DNA of 64,000 nt from Akkermansia sp. GTDB taxonomy: Bacteria > Verrucomicrobiota > Verrucomicrobiia > Verrucomicrobiales > Akkermansiaceae. A program made the position numbers and the translations under genes. Location of the stretch: assembly GCA_017555025.1 (NCBI GenBank), contig JAFZHC010000009.1, forward strand, positions 248,001 through 312,000, given 5' to 3'. How positions within the stretch are numbered: position 1 is the stretch's first letter; each line of letters starts with the position of its first letter. Below, piece after piece: positions 36,618-45,010 of this stretch. The notes below the pieces were generated by a model. That model made no database searches and was not told where the DNA came from. It saw nothing but the letters and a program-made list of their open reading frames with translations.

Positions 36618-36646
36618 GCAAAAAGAGCAGTTTTTTGCATTTTCTG

Positions 36647-36676
36647 TTGGCAAAGGTTAAATAAATATGGTACTAT
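36647..36676 (+). promoter_or_regulatory. Predicted hisB promoter
   Basis: TTGGCA (36647-36652), 18-base spacer, TACTAT (36671-36676). The ATG at 36685 follows after 8 bases and the in-frame ATG at 36667 lies upstream of the -10. Confidence 0.6.
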
Positions 36677-36684
36677 GGTGGCAC

Positions 36685-37272
36685 ATGAGAACCGCAGATT
36701 GCAAACGCACGACAGGAGAGACGGATATTGAACTCAAGCTGAATCTGGATGGCACCGGCGCAGCCGATGTGCGTACCGGGCATGCTTTTTTCGACCACAT
36801 GCTCAACCTGCTGGCGCGTCACAGTCTCATGGATATGACCCTCTCGGCTCACGGCGACCTTGAGGTTGATGCTCACCATACCATAGAAGATACCGGCATT
36901 GTTATAGGCGACACCATCCTGCGAGCTCTCGGCGACAAGCGAGGGATTCGCCGCTATGGCTGCGCTTATGTACCGATGGATGAGACACTTTGCCGCTGCG
37001 TCATTGACCTCTCGAATCGTCCCTATCTGGAATTCCGCGCACCGCAAGGCACGGCAGATGCCCCTAATATGCCACTTTCCCTCACGGTAGAGTTTCTGCG
37101 AGCCATCGTCAATAATCTGCGCTGCAATCTCCATGTGGAAATCTTCTACGGTATGGATGGGCACCATATCGCCGAGGCTGTATTCAAGAGCTTGGCTCAT
37201 GCACTACGTCAGGCTGTAGAAATTGACCATAGAGCAGCTAATAGCATACCTTCCACAAAAGGAACCATTTGA
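36685..37272 (+). CDS. hisB: Imidazoleglycerol-phosphate dehydratase
   Basis: Sixth step of histidine synthesis, manganese enzyme. 195 residues, the stand-alone form without phosphatase domain. Metal-binding motifs FFDHMLN, DAHHTIED and DGHHIAEAVFK are all present. ATG 36685 is used because the promoter -10 lies between it and the ATG at 36667. hisH follows after two bases, but the remaining his genes are not here, so the pathway is dispersed in this genome. Confidence 0.96.
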   Translation: MRTADCKRTTGETDIELKLNLDGTGAADVRTGHAFFDHMLNLLARHSLMDMTLSAHGDLEVDAHHTIEDTGIVIGDTILRALGDKRGIRRYGCAYVPMDETLCRCVIDLSNRPYLEFRAPQGTADAPNMPLSLTVEFLRAIVNNLRCNLHVEIFYGMDGHHIAEAVFKSLAHALRQAVEIDHRAANSIPSTKGTI

Positions 37273-37274
37273 GC

Positions 37275-37889
37275 ATGAATACTCTCGGCATCATAGACTA
37301 CGGCGCGGGCAATCTTTCCAGTGTCTGCAATTCTTTTCGCGCAATTGGCGTGGAAGGCCGTCTGGTGCGTACTGAAGCAGACTTGGAAGGGCTCACCCAT
37401 TTGGTACTTCCCGGCGTAGGAGCTTTCGGAGACTGCTCAAGAGCCCTCCATAACCAAGGGCTTACTACAGCTATTCGCTCCTGGATTGCGGAAGATAAGC
37501 CTTTTCTCGGTATTTGTATCGGTTACCAGATTCTCTTTGAAAGCAGCGAAGAGAGCCCCGGAGCTCCCGGTCTCGCCATTCTGAAAGGCCATGTACGACG
37601 CTTCGCTGAATCCGAACTCAAAATCCCCCACATGGGCTGGAACAACGTTTACCCAGTTAATCCCCAGGACCCCATCTGGGAAGGTATGGGCAGCGAACCT
37701 CACTTCTACTACGTCCACTCTTACTATCCTGAACCCGAAAACAAAGAACTGATTGCCGCTACCAGTAAGTACGGAGCCGACTTCGCAGCAGCCATAAGGC
37801 AAGGTAACCTGATAGCCACTCAATTCCATCCGGAAAAAAGTCAGTTACTAGGGCTTCAACTTTTACGTAACTTCATGTCTCTCTCCTGA
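37275..37889 (+). CDS. hisH: Imidazole glycerol phosphate synthase subunit HisH
   Basis: Glutaminase subunit that feeds ammonia to HisF. 204 residues. GYGAGNLSSV-like N-terminus (DYGAGNLSSVCNSF), nucleophile Cys in LGICIGYQ, and QFHPEKSQ with the catalytic His and Glu. Start ATG 37275; a TTG at 37269 overlaps the hisB stop. Translationally coupled to hisB. Confidence 0.95.
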   Translation: MNTLGIIDYGAGNLSSVCNSFRAIGVEGRLVRTEADLEGLTHLVLPGVGAFGDCSRALHNQGLTTAIRSWIAEDKPFLGICIGYQILFESSEESPGAPGLAILKGHVRRFAESELKIPHMGWNNVYPVNPQDPIWEGMGSEPHFYYVHSYYPEPENKELIAATSKYGADFAAAIRQGNLIATQFHPEKSQLLGLQLLRNFMSLS

Positions 37890-37891
37890 CG

Positions 37892-39133
37892 ATGAAAACC
37901 ATAGATCGCTACATCTTACGCCAACTCATCACAGTCACTCTTCTGGGTGTGATGTCACTCACCCTGCTCATGTTGCTGGGACAGCTGTTCAAGGAACTGC
38001 ATTCCCTGCTGGTTGAAAGCGGCGCACCGCCTACCATTGTTTTTGAATTCATTGTGCAGGTTATCCCCTTCTCTCTCACTTTCTCTGTGCCGTGGGGATT
38101 CCTGACCGCTGTGCTTCTGGTATACGGACGACTGGCTGCTGACAACGAGCTTACTTCCATGCGCATGGCCGGTCTGAGCCTGTGGCGCTTGAGTATGCCG
38201 GCAATTGGTATGGGCTTATGCCTGTCGCTGCTGTGCTATTACATTAACATCGAAATTGCGCCACGCGGCAAAAATGCCATGAGCGATTTGGTTGTCAATG
38301 CAGCCATGCAAAATCCCAAGAACCTTCTCAGTTCGGGGGGTGGCGTAACCAAGCTTGACGGTGTGCAGCTTTACATAGAAAGCCGTAGTGATGACCTCCT
38401 GCGAGGTGTACACATCTACCCCCTTTCGGAGAAAAGTAGTTTTCAGGGCAATTTTGATGGCTTTGCAGCCATGCATGCCCGTTCTGCCACAGTAGGTGAA
38501 TTTAACAAAGAGACGCGCATGCTCAGTCTTGTTCTGTACCATGCCACCATTGAGCATGTGGACAAAGACGCCGTTAATTTGCCTCTCATTGAAGAAATGC
38601 CGCTGCAGATTCACATTCCCATTAAAACAAAACGACGCATGAAGTCGAACCGTTTCACGAATAGTGAAATTAACGAGACGCTGAGTCATTGGGATGTTGT
38701 TAAGGATGTTAAGCTGGTTGAATTGAAAGCACACGCCAAGGCTGCGGAAAAGTACACACAACAACCTTTCCCCTGCGCCTCCAATCTCTGGGCAGCCGCT
38801 GCAGACGATGCCCAGTACTACACCAGCCATATGAGCAAGAAGAACCAACTGGAGTTCCGTACAGAGGGTATTCAGCGAGCCTCATTTGCCTGTGCCTGCC
38901 TTGTTTTCTCGCTCATTGGAGTGCCGCTGGCTATTACAGCCCGACGTAAAGACACGTCAACCGGCTTTGCCATGGGTATTCTGGTAGCAGCTGTATACTT
39001 TGTTGCTCTGGTATTCTGCGAACTTTCCCGCAAGGCTTCCGGCATTACGCCCTACATCGTTCTCTGGATACCGAATGTTCTTTGCGCTGCTTTTGCTATC
39101 TGGCAACACGCCAAAGCAAAATTCAGAGGTTAA
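37892..39133 (+). CDS. LptF/LptG-family permease
   Basis: 413 residues of the YjgP/YjgQ family. Three N-terminal spans (DRYILRQLITVTLLGVMSLT...), a large periplasmic jellyroll domain (about 110-320), and three C-terminal spans ending in WIPNVLCAAFAIWQHA. Such proteins form the inner-membrane part of the LptB2FG exporter that lifts LPS to the outer membrane. Which of LptF or LptG this is cannot be said. 2 bases after hisH, so it is read from the hisB promoter, an unrelated operon partner. Confidence 0.88.
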   Translation: MKTIDRYILRQLITVTLLGVMSLTLLMLLGQLFKELHSLLVESGAPPTIVFEFIVQVIPFSLTFSVPWGFLTAVLLVYGRLAADNELTSMRMAGLSLWRLSMPAIGMGLCLSLLCYYINIEIAPRGKNAMSDLVVNAAMQNPKNLLSSGGGVTKLDGVQLYIESRSDDLLRGVHIYPLSEKSSFQGNFDGFAAMHARSATVGEFNKETRMLSLVLYHATIEHVDKDAVNLPLIEEMPLQIHIPIKTKRRMKSNRFTNSEINETLSHWDVVKDVKLVELKAHAKAAEKYTQQPFPCASNLWAAAADDAQYYTSHMSKKNQLEFRTEGIQRASFACACLVFSLIGVPLAITARRKDTSTGFAMGILVAAVYFVALVFCELSRKASGITPYIVLWIPNVLCAAFAIWQHAKAKFRG

Positions 39134-39159
39134 TATCATTCAATCATCGAGTTTCACCA

Positions 39160-39197
39160 AAGGGGTGCAAGGTTCATTGCCTTGCACCCCTTCTTTA
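39160..39197 (+). terminator. Terminator of the hisB-hisH-lptF/G transcript
   Basis: AGGGGTGCAAGG (39161-39172) pairs with CCTTGCACCCCT (39180-39191), 7-base loop, followed by TCTTTAT. Confidence 0.85.
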
Positions 39198-39221
39198 TCT
39201 CTTAACTGAATAAGTCTTTCG

Positions 39222-39350
39222 TTACATCCTCCATGGCAAAGCCGGGTCATATATCAGATTAGCCTCATCCAAAGTAGCCAGTTTGTTTGAAGAACAAGCG
39301 GCAGTTGTAAGAATGACCAGAGTCATCAGGGTTATTCGTAGTGTAGTCAT
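39222..39350 (-). CDS. Tiny lipoprotein, 42 residues
   Basis: Short gene on the minus strand encoding a signal peptide (TTLRITLMTLVILTTA) ending in the lipobox TTAAC (Cys19), and a mature part of 24 residues (CSSNKLATLDEANLIYDP then ALPWRM). The length is like entericidin-type toxins and small outer-membrane lipoproteins, but no family is recognised. Its own promoter (TTGCTC-17-TACTAT) ends 8 bases before the ATG, which supports it as a real gene. Confidence 0.65.
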   Translation of the reverse strand: MTTLRITLMTLVILTTAACSSNKLATLDEANLIYDPALPWRM

Positions 39351-39358
39351 AGAACCCT

Positions 39359-39387
39359 ATAGTATGTCTACCTGCAAACCGGAGCAA
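39359..39387 (-). promoter_or_regulatory. Predicted promoter of the tiny lipoprotein gene
   Basis: TTGCTC (39387-39382), 17-base spacer, TACTAT (39364-39359), then eight bases to the ATG. Confidence 0.6.
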
Positions 39388-39449
39388 GTAAAAAAAGCAA
39401 ACTGCTACACGACATACGTTACAACTGTTGATGAGTTGCAGCGGCAAGC

Positions 39450-39481
39450 AAAAACCTCTGCACCATTTCTGATGCAGAGGT
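39450..39481 (-). terminator. Terminator of rplY
   Basis: ACCTCTGCA and TGCAGAGGT form a 9-bp stem (39481-39473 with 39462-39454), 10-base loop, followed by TTTT. Confidence 0.9.
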
Positions 39482-39506
39482 TCTCGTTTTCTTGTAAAGA
39501 ATAGAA

Positions 39507-40061
39507 TTAGGGCTTCACAACGGAAGCAAGCACCACTGTACCGTTGAAGGGAGTGGTCACGTTGGCAGGCATCTCAACCTGAGCCAGACGGAAGGACTCA
39601 CCAAGCTTCACATCGGAGATATCGCCCTGAATGCAGCAGGGAATGTTCTTAACAGCGCACTTAACAGGCACTTCGTAAACAATCTGGTGTACAACACCAC
39701 CCATGCCTACACCTACGGGAGTACCGTTGAGCTTAACCTCAACCTTGGTCTTAACCACGGTGTCGGGAGTAACGGCCTCGAAATCCATGTGAGTGGTAGC
39801 ATCGGTAAGGAAGTTGCGCTGCACGTCCTTAACCATGGCAAGGATGGTGGTACCATCGATGTCAAGGTTTACAAGGAAGCTATCGGAGTCAACGCTGTTG
39901 AGCAGAGAGCGCACGTCGGAAACCTTAACCTGAATGTTGATGTTCTCCTTTACAGCGGGGCCATAAACCACGCCGGGCATGATGCCCTGAGCGCGAAGAG
40001 CATTAAGCTTACCGGTACCGCGAACCTCGCGCTTGCTAACCTTAAGAGTAAGATCTGTCAT
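39507..40061 (-). CDS. rplY: 50S ribosomal protein bL25 (TL5/CTC form)
   Basis: Binds 5S rRNA. 184 residues, the two-domain CTC-type form: N-terminal 5S-binding domain (LKVSKREVRGTGKLNALRAQGIMPGVVYG) and a C-terminal beta domain. ATG 40061 is used; an extension to 40178 would read through the leader. Predicted promoter at 40179-40207 leaves an unusually long leader of about 110 bases with a hairpin at its 5' end. pth, the usual neighbour, is not present. Confidence 0.93.
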   Translation of the reverse strand: MTDLTLKVSKREVRGTGKLNALRAQGIMPGVVYGPAVKENINIQVKVSDVRSLLNSVDSDSFLVNLDIDGTTILAMVKDVQRNFLTDATTHMDFEAVTPDTVVKTKVEVKLNGTPVGVGMGGVVHQIVYEVPVKCAVKNIPCCIQGDISDVKLGESFRLAQVEMPANVTTPFNGTVVLASVVKP

Positions 40062-40172
40062 TGTCGTAAATGAATGTTTGAAATTAGGTTTTGTTTGTCG
40101 TTCTTCCGACGTCGGTGCGCATGAGTTGTCACCCGCCGGGCTTGTCTCACCTCTGCCACAAGGCGGAAGTGG
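40062..40172 (-). promoter_or_regulatory. Structured 5' leader of rplY
   Basis: The predicted transcript starts near 40172. Directly at this end, CACTTCCGCC (40171-40162) and GGCAGAGGTG (40157-40148) pair at 9 of 10 positions around a TTGT loop. Long structured leaders are usual sites of ribosomal-protein autoregulation. No known leader motif is recognised. Confidence 0.5.
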
Positions 40173-40178
40173 GCGCAC

Positions 40179-40207
40179 AGAATGCCACTAAATAACTGAA
40201 ATGTCAA
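40179..40207 (-). promoter_or_regulatory. Predicted rplY promoter
   Basis: Perfect -35 TTGACA (40207-40202), 17-base spacer, weak -10 CATTCT (40184-40179). Confidence 0.5.
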
Positions 40208-40238
40208 GAGAAATTTAATAATCAACGAGAAAAAAGCA

Positions 40239-40266
40239 TTGAATTTAGGAAAAAATCTGCTACATT
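40239..40266 (+). promoter_or_regulatory. Predicted promoter of the lipoprotein/rnr transcript
   Basis: TTGAAT (40239-40244), 16-base spacer, TACATT (40261-40266); the ATG at 40276 follows after 9 bases. Confidence 0.6.
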
Positions 40267-40275
40267 ATCCGCGCC

Positions 40276-41100
40276 ATGCCGTCAACATTCAAATACTACG
40301 CATATCTCGTGTTATGTGCTGTGTTGCTGACCTCATGCGGTCACACTCTGAAATCAGAAAGTGGGCTCTATAACGTGACGTTGGAAAGCTCACCCAAACT
40401 CCCCGTTAAGGGATACTGGCTCAGCGGTACGGGAAAACGTATTAATCCCGGCACCTCCGGCCTGATTTATTTGGCTCCGCTCAATGTAAAAGCTATCAGT
40501 AAAAAGTACCCTCTGGCCGCTCGTCAGATGCGAGAAAATATGCATAAGTACCTTGTAACAGAACTCAACAAGGCCTTGGCTGAAATTAACAGCAAAAATC
40601 ATACAAACTGGCAAATTACCACGACCCCGACAACGACTGCCAACGCCCGGATTGACATGGCCGTTGTGCATTTCAAACCGCAGCGCCCTATTCTGCGCGT
40701 ATTGGTGGAAATCCTCTCTTTCTGGTCACCGGTTCCTATGACCAGCACCCTGATGTCGCCGGCCTCCAGCGGTGATATCTGCCTGGAATGCACCGTCAAA
40801 AATGTGCATACGGGAGAACTTCTGCTGGCTTTCAAGGATGAAAACCGTAAAAAACCGCGCTATGTCAACAAGGAAGCCTATTCCCGCGATGGCAACGCTG
40901 ACGCCAATCTGGAATTCTGGGCAAAGCGCCTGGCGTTCGTCATACGAGAGAGCGCTTACGATAAAAGCGGAACCAAAACGCTGAAGCAACGTGTTAATGA
41001 CATGAATGCGTATGACGCAGCCAAAATTATCGTGGATGATACTCTGGAGGACGTCAACGACACGGTTGAAGATGTATCAAACGTCATTCAAGCTCTCTGA
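40276..41100 (+). CDS. DUF3313-like lipoprotein
   Basis: 274 residues. Signal peptide with lipobox LLTSC (Cys21). The mature protein resembles DUF3313 lipoproteins: paired strand/helix segments (IDMAVVHFKPQRP, DICLECTVKNVHTGELLLAFKDEN) and a long C-terminal helix with acidic repeats (DDTLEDVNDTVEDVSNVIQ). Function unknown; probably outer-membrane anchored. Six bases before rnr. Confidence 0.75.
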   Translation: MPSTFKYYAYLVLCAVLLTSCGHTLKSESGLYNVTLESSPKLPVKGYWLSGTGKRINPGTSGLIYLAPLNVKAISKKYPLAARQMRENMHKYLVTELNKALAEINSKNHTNWQITTTPTTTANARIDMAVVHFKPQRPILRVLVEILSFWSPVPMTSTLMSPASSGDICLECTVKNVHTGELLLAFKDENRKKPRYVNKEAYSRDGNADANLEFWAKRLAFVIRESAYDKSGTKTLKQRVNDMNAYDAAKIIVDDTLEDVNDTVEDVSNVIQAL

Positions 41101-41106
41101 GCCAAT

Positions 41107-43350
41107 ATGAACTCAGACGCTCAGCAACTTGAGAAAATTCTACTGGCTTACTTTAAGTCACCGGCATATACACCTCAGGATTTCTCCGGTATTGCACGAG
41201 GGCTGGGGATAGACGCTCGGGAACGCCCGCCCCTGCGTGAGCTGCTGCGAAAGTGGGAGAAATCAGGGCAAGTTCTGCGCCTGCGACAAGCGCGTTTCAC
41301 GCTGAAAGAACCGGAAAGCACAGCGATGCTAGGGCGTATTCGTCAGATTAAACCCGGCAAACTTGTATTTATCCCCAACAGCACAGCTCAGGCTCAGCTG
41401 CATCACCTTGTTCAAGAGGAAAGCAACGAACCTGTTGAAATAGTCGTCACCCCACACCGAGATGCCGGAGCAATGGATGGTGACCTCGTCAAAGCTACGC
41501 TCCGCCGTTCTACGCCCGCTCATATTCGCCGCCGCAGCAAGCACCGGCCTTCAGCAGAGGAACTCCGGCTCGAAGTTCGAGTGGATGAAATTGTAGAGCG
41601 TAAACGCAATACATGGGTGGGAATCTATCGTCCGGGTGGAAGATACGGCACTATGCACGGTGATGGTCGTACCGCTCCGGCTCTCGTCATGCTGACAGCT
41701 CCGCCTCCTCCGGAACTATTGACAGGAATGAGCATTACCGTAACGGCTCAAACATTTCCCATTGGCAAGATGCAGGCTACCGGCGTGGTGGAACGAGTAT
41801 TGGGTTGGCCCGGAGATGCAGGGGTAGACATCAGCACAATCATGCACCGTTATGCGCTGCGTTCAACTTTTCCGCAAGCAGTTCTGGACGAGGCAGAATC
41901 GTTGGAGCGCAGCATTCCGGAAGAAGAGATAGCACGCCGCGAAGACTGGCGACAGCGCTGTGTGTTTACTATTGATCCGGCAACGGCACGAGATTATGAC
42001 GATGCTATATCTGTACGAGAACTCAGCAATGGAGACATTGAGCTGGCCGTTCACATCGCAGACGTCAGCTATTATGTTCGCCCCGGAAGCCGGCTGGATT
42101 CAGAAGCCTACCTGCGCGGTAACTCCACTTATCTGCCCGACCGGGTATTGCCCATGCTACCGCCTCGGCTATGCGACGACCTTTGCTCATTAAGAGAGGG
42201 CGAGGAGAAATTGACCCGACTGTGTTTGATGCGTTATAATGCGGAAGGCAAGCTCCTTCAGACCCACTTTGCCAATGCCGTCATCTGTTCCGAAGCAAGG
42301 CTGAGCTACGCCGAAGCACTCGATGTTCTGGAAAATCGGGCTTCTACCGGCAAGCCTGAGCTCGATACTATGCTGCACCTCGGCCATCGACTGGCAAGAC
42401 TGCTGCGCAGCAAACGTCTGCAAAAAGGAGCTCTGGATTTAAATATGCCGGAGGTGCGAGTCATTTGTGATGATAGTGGCACCCCTACAGGCGTGGAGAC
42501 AGAACGAAGTGACATTGCCCACTGCATGATTGAAGAGTTCATGCTTGCCGCTAATGAAACGGTTGCGCTGGCTCTCAATGCCGCTCTTGTACCGACCATC
42601 TATCGCGTACACGAAGAACCTGACATCAATAAGCTACACACCTTTGCGCAAACAGCGAGAAGCTACGGTATAGCAGCCGGCAGCCTCAATTCCCGTAAGG
42701 AACTTTCTCGGGTGATGGAGCAAATCAAAGGCCACGAAGATGAACAACTTCTCACCACAGCGCTCTTAAAATCTCTGATGAGAGCCCGTTACGCCACGCG
42801 TCCCCTCGGCCATTTCGGTCTGGCTCTCGGTGATTATTGCCACTTCACCAGTCCCATTCGCCGTTATGCCGACCTCGTCGTACATCGAGGGTTCAACAAA
42901 CTGGTACGGGGAAAGCATGCTTCAATCCCCCTGCCTTCGCCTTCCCGCCTGGCGGAAATCTCCGAGCATATTTCAGAGACAGAGCGCAATTCTGCGGCGG
43001 CAGAGCACGAGGCTCAGCAAACAAGATTAGCCCAATATCTGGCGGCAGAGTGCGAGAGCGAGCACCCGCACCCGTGGCTGGCAATCATTACCGGCAATTA
43101 CCCTCAGGGAATGGCCGTTGAAATTCCGGAATTGCAGATGCGAGGTTTTATCTCCGGAGGCGACCTCAGCGATACGTTGGGCAGTCGCTGGTACTTCGAG
43201 CGCCACGCTCAGCGATGGAGCTCAGCAGACGGACGAAGCTTCTTACCCGGAAACACGCTGACCGTGATACCCGTCAATGTTGATATGGAGACAAGATTTA
43301 TCGATTTTACCCCTATTATCGAACAGGCGAATAATTCAACAACCGCTTAA
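41107..43350 (+). CDS. rnr: Ribonuclease R (RNB family exoribonuclease)
   Basis: 3'-5' exoribonuclease for structured RNA. 747 residues. N-terminal winged helix and cold-shock domains, then the RNB core with FTIDPATARDYDDAISV (four catalytic Asp in DxxxxxDxDD form), YLRGNSTYLPDRVLPMLP, HFTSPIRRYADLVVHR, and a short C-terminal S1-like domain. The basic tail of E. coli RNase R is absent. The stop overlaps the bioD stop on the other strand by 3-4 bases. Confidence 0.93.
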   Translation: MNSDAQQLEKILLAYFKSPAYTPQDFSGIARGLGIDARERPPLRELLRKWEKSGQVLRLRQARFTLKEPESTAMLGRIRQIKPGKLVFIPNSTAQAQLHHLVQEESNEPVEIVVTPHRDAGAMDGDLVKATLRRSTPAHIRRRSKHRPSAEELRLEVRVDEIVERKRNTWVGIYRPGGRYGTMHGDGRTAPALVMLTAPPPPELLTGMSITVTAQTFPIGKMQATGVVERVLGWPGDAGVDISTIMHRYALRSTFPQAVLDEAESLERSIPEEEIARREDWRQRCVFTIDPATARDYDDAISVRELSNGDIELAVHIADVSYYVRPGSRLDSEAYLRGNSTYLPDRVLPMLPPRLCDDLCSLREGEEKLTRLCLMRYNAEGKLLQTHFANAVICSEARLSYAEALDVLENRASTGKPELDTMLHLGHRLARLLRSKRLQKGALDLNMPEVRVICDDSGTPTGVETERSDIAHCMIEEFMLAANETVALALNAALVPTIYRVHEEPDINKLHTFAQTARSYGIAAGSLNSRKELSRVMEQIKGHEDEQLLTTALLKSLMRARYATRPLGHFGLALGDYCHFTSPIRRYADLVVHRGFNKLVRGKHASIPLPSPSRLAEISEHISETERNSAAAEHEAQQTRLAQYLAAECESEHPHPWLAIITGNYPQGMAVEIPELQMRGFISGGDLSDTLGSRWYFERHAQRWSSADGRSFLPGNTLTVIPVNVDMETRFIDFTPIIEQANNSTTA

Positions 43351-43982
43351 TCGGTAAGCAAGGAGGAATCAATGTAATCCTGACCGTGAATCAACTCGGC
43401 CAGAACCGGCAATCCGGTCAGGTCTGAAATAACGCCGGCATTTGTCACCGAAGCCGTGCTCCATTCTTCACCGATATGGTTAAGGATGATACCGGTACAG
43501 ATCAGCCCCCGTTCCCTGATAGCTCGGCATGTCAGCTGCACCAGAGAAGCCGCCCCGGGTCGGTTATTCACCACCAGAATGACCGGCAGTTTAAGAGCTG
43601 CCGCTAAATCAGCCATGCTCAGACCGGTAGCGAGCGGAGTTTCCCACCCTCCGCAAGCATCCACCAAAACCATGTTATGAGCAGAGGCCAACTGCTCATA
43701 CCCCTGCACCAATGCAGGCAACTCAATGGCTCTCCGCTCCAGCTCAGCAGCAATAATCGGCTCGGCCTGAGTACGAAGATATACGGGGTTGATACGCTCA
43801 AGATTATATGACGGTTGCTCAACGGCATTTCGTATATCGCGAGCCTCCGTACGGGCACCACAGGCAACGGGCTTATACCCCATAGCATCGATACCGCGTG
43901 CCTTCAAATCCTGCAACAAGAGGCAGGTTACATAAGTCTTTCCTACCTCGTTGTCCGTACCGGCGATGAAAAAATTCTGCAT
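43347..43982 (-). CDS. bioD: Dethiobiotin synthetase
   Basis: ATP-dependent ureido ring closure in biotin synthesis. 211 residues. FIAGTDNEVGKTYVTCLL is the family Walker A (usual GTDTxVGKT), MGYKPVACG contains the substrate Lys, and DACGGWETPL matches the EGAGG region, here starting with Asp. bioA, bioB and bioF are not near. Convergent with rnr and downstream of the cdaA pair by 17 bases. Confidence 0.92.
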   Translation of the reverse strand: MQNFFIAGTDNEVGKTYVTCLLLQDLKARGIDAMGYKPVACGARTEARDIRNAVEQPSYNLERINPVYLRTQAEPIIAAELERRAIELPALVQGYEQLASAHNMVLVDACGGWETPLATGLSMADLAAALKLPVILVVNNRPGAASLVQLTCRAIRERGLICTGIILNHIGEEWSTASVTNAGVISDLTGLPVLAELIHGQDYIDSSLLTD

Positions 43983-43999
43983 ATACGATAGATATAAAA

Positions 44000-44197
44000 T
44001 TACTCAGGTATAGAAAGGCGAATTTCATCAAGCCCCCATTCATCGCTGCTCTGTACATAGCGCATCTCCACCCACAGCCAAACGAGCACCGCTATCACCA
44101 GGCAGATGAGCTTGGCTTTCCAATTAACCGTCAGACGCGAGCGCAAAGTTCGCTTCTCAGGATTCAGAATTCGTCGTATTTTGCTCAGTAGAGGCAT
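44000..44197 (-). CDS. Miniature CdaR/YbbR-like membrane anchor
   Basis: 65 residues: basic N-terminus, one membrane segment (NWKAKLICLVIAVLVWLWVE) that matches the N-terminal helix of YbbR/CdaR proteins, and a short periplasmic tail. Normal CdaR carries several YbbR domains outside the membrane; here none remain. It overlaps the 3' end of cdaA by 41 bases, so it should be co-translated with it. Name given only by position and similarity of the helix. Confidence 0.6.
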   Translation of the reverse strand: MPLLSKIRRILNPEKRTLRSRLTVNWKAKLICLVIAVLVWLWVEMRYVQSSDEWGLDEIRLSIPE

Positions 44198-44951
44198 GGC
44201 TATAAATCAGTTCAGTTAAACGGGCGGCAAGCATCTGCACAGATACGTCACGCTGTACCATATTACCCACAACAAGAGAGACAGTACCGGTTTCTTCAGA
44301 AACAATGATAACAACGGCATCCGACGCTTCTGCCAGACCAATGCCGGCACGGTGGCGCAACCCCAAAGAACGGTCTTTCAATTCACGATTAGAAACCGGC
44401 AGAATGCAAGCGGCCGCTACAATTCGCTCATTATTGATGATAACCGCGCCATCATGCAACATAGTCTTGGGCATGAAAATGGTACCGATAAGCTCACGGC
44501 TGCAGATGGAATCGAGCTCCGTGCCGGTTTTGGCATATTCAGAGAGTTTATTGTTACGGCAAATGGCTATGAGGGCACCATAGCGCTTACTGACCAGGAA
44601 AGAAACTGACTCACAGATACAGGATACAAAGTCCTCATTCTGCTCTCGAGACCATAACTTACCCAGCACTCGGTGAGCACCCAGTTTAGCCAGAGCCGTT
44701 CGAAGCTCCGGGTGGAAAAGGATAAAAAGAATGACTAATAAAGTACCGGGACCTACAAAAGTACCGGCAATCTGCTGAAGTACTGCGGCGTGCGTCAATT
44801 CAAGCAGTACTGTGGCAAGCACAATGATAACAACCAAGCCGGCCAGAATGGCTGCGGCACGAGAATCCTTAAATGCTCTGTATAGTTGATAAAAAACCAA
44901 CCAGAGCACGATAATCTCAAATACCGCTCTCAATATATAAGCCACGTCCAT
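44157..44951 (-). CDS. cdaA: Diadenylate cyclase CdaA
   Basis: Makes cyclic di-AMP from ATP. 264 residues: three N-terminal membrane helices, then the DAC (DisA_N) domain with MLHDGAVII and GLRHRAGIG, the DGA and RHR active-site motifs. Followed by a shortened CdaR-like gene and bioD. glmM, the usual third member, is missing. Leaderless promoter. Confidence 0.95.
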   Translation of the reverse strand: MDVAYILRAVFEIIVLWLVFYQLYRAFKDSRAAAILAGLVVIIVLATVLLELTHAAVLQQIAGTFVGPGTLLVILFILFHPELRTALAKLGAHRVLGKLWSREQNEDFVSCICESVSFLVSKRYGALIAICRNNKLSEYAKTGTELDSICSRELIGTIFMPKTMLHDGAVIINNERIVAAACILPVSNRELKDRSLGLRHRAGIGLAEASDAVVIIVSEETGTVSLVVGNMVQRDVSVQMLAARLTELIYSHASTEQNTTNSES

Positions 44952-44959
44952 ACGCGAAA

Positions 44960-44988
44960 ATCATACCGTCTTTTTACCGGCAACGCAA
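44960..44988 (-). promoter_or_regulatory. Predicted cdaA promoter
   Basis: TTGCGT (44988-44983), 17-base spacer, TATGAT (44965-44960), eight bases to the ATG. Confidence 0.65.
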
Positions 44989-45010
44989 GACAAATCACCC
45001 CGGGGGCATG

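Noticed and set aside
39265..39447. 60-residue minus-strand frame overlapping the tiny lipoprotein
   Set aside because: Different frame; contains the promoter of the lipoprotein and has no lipobox.
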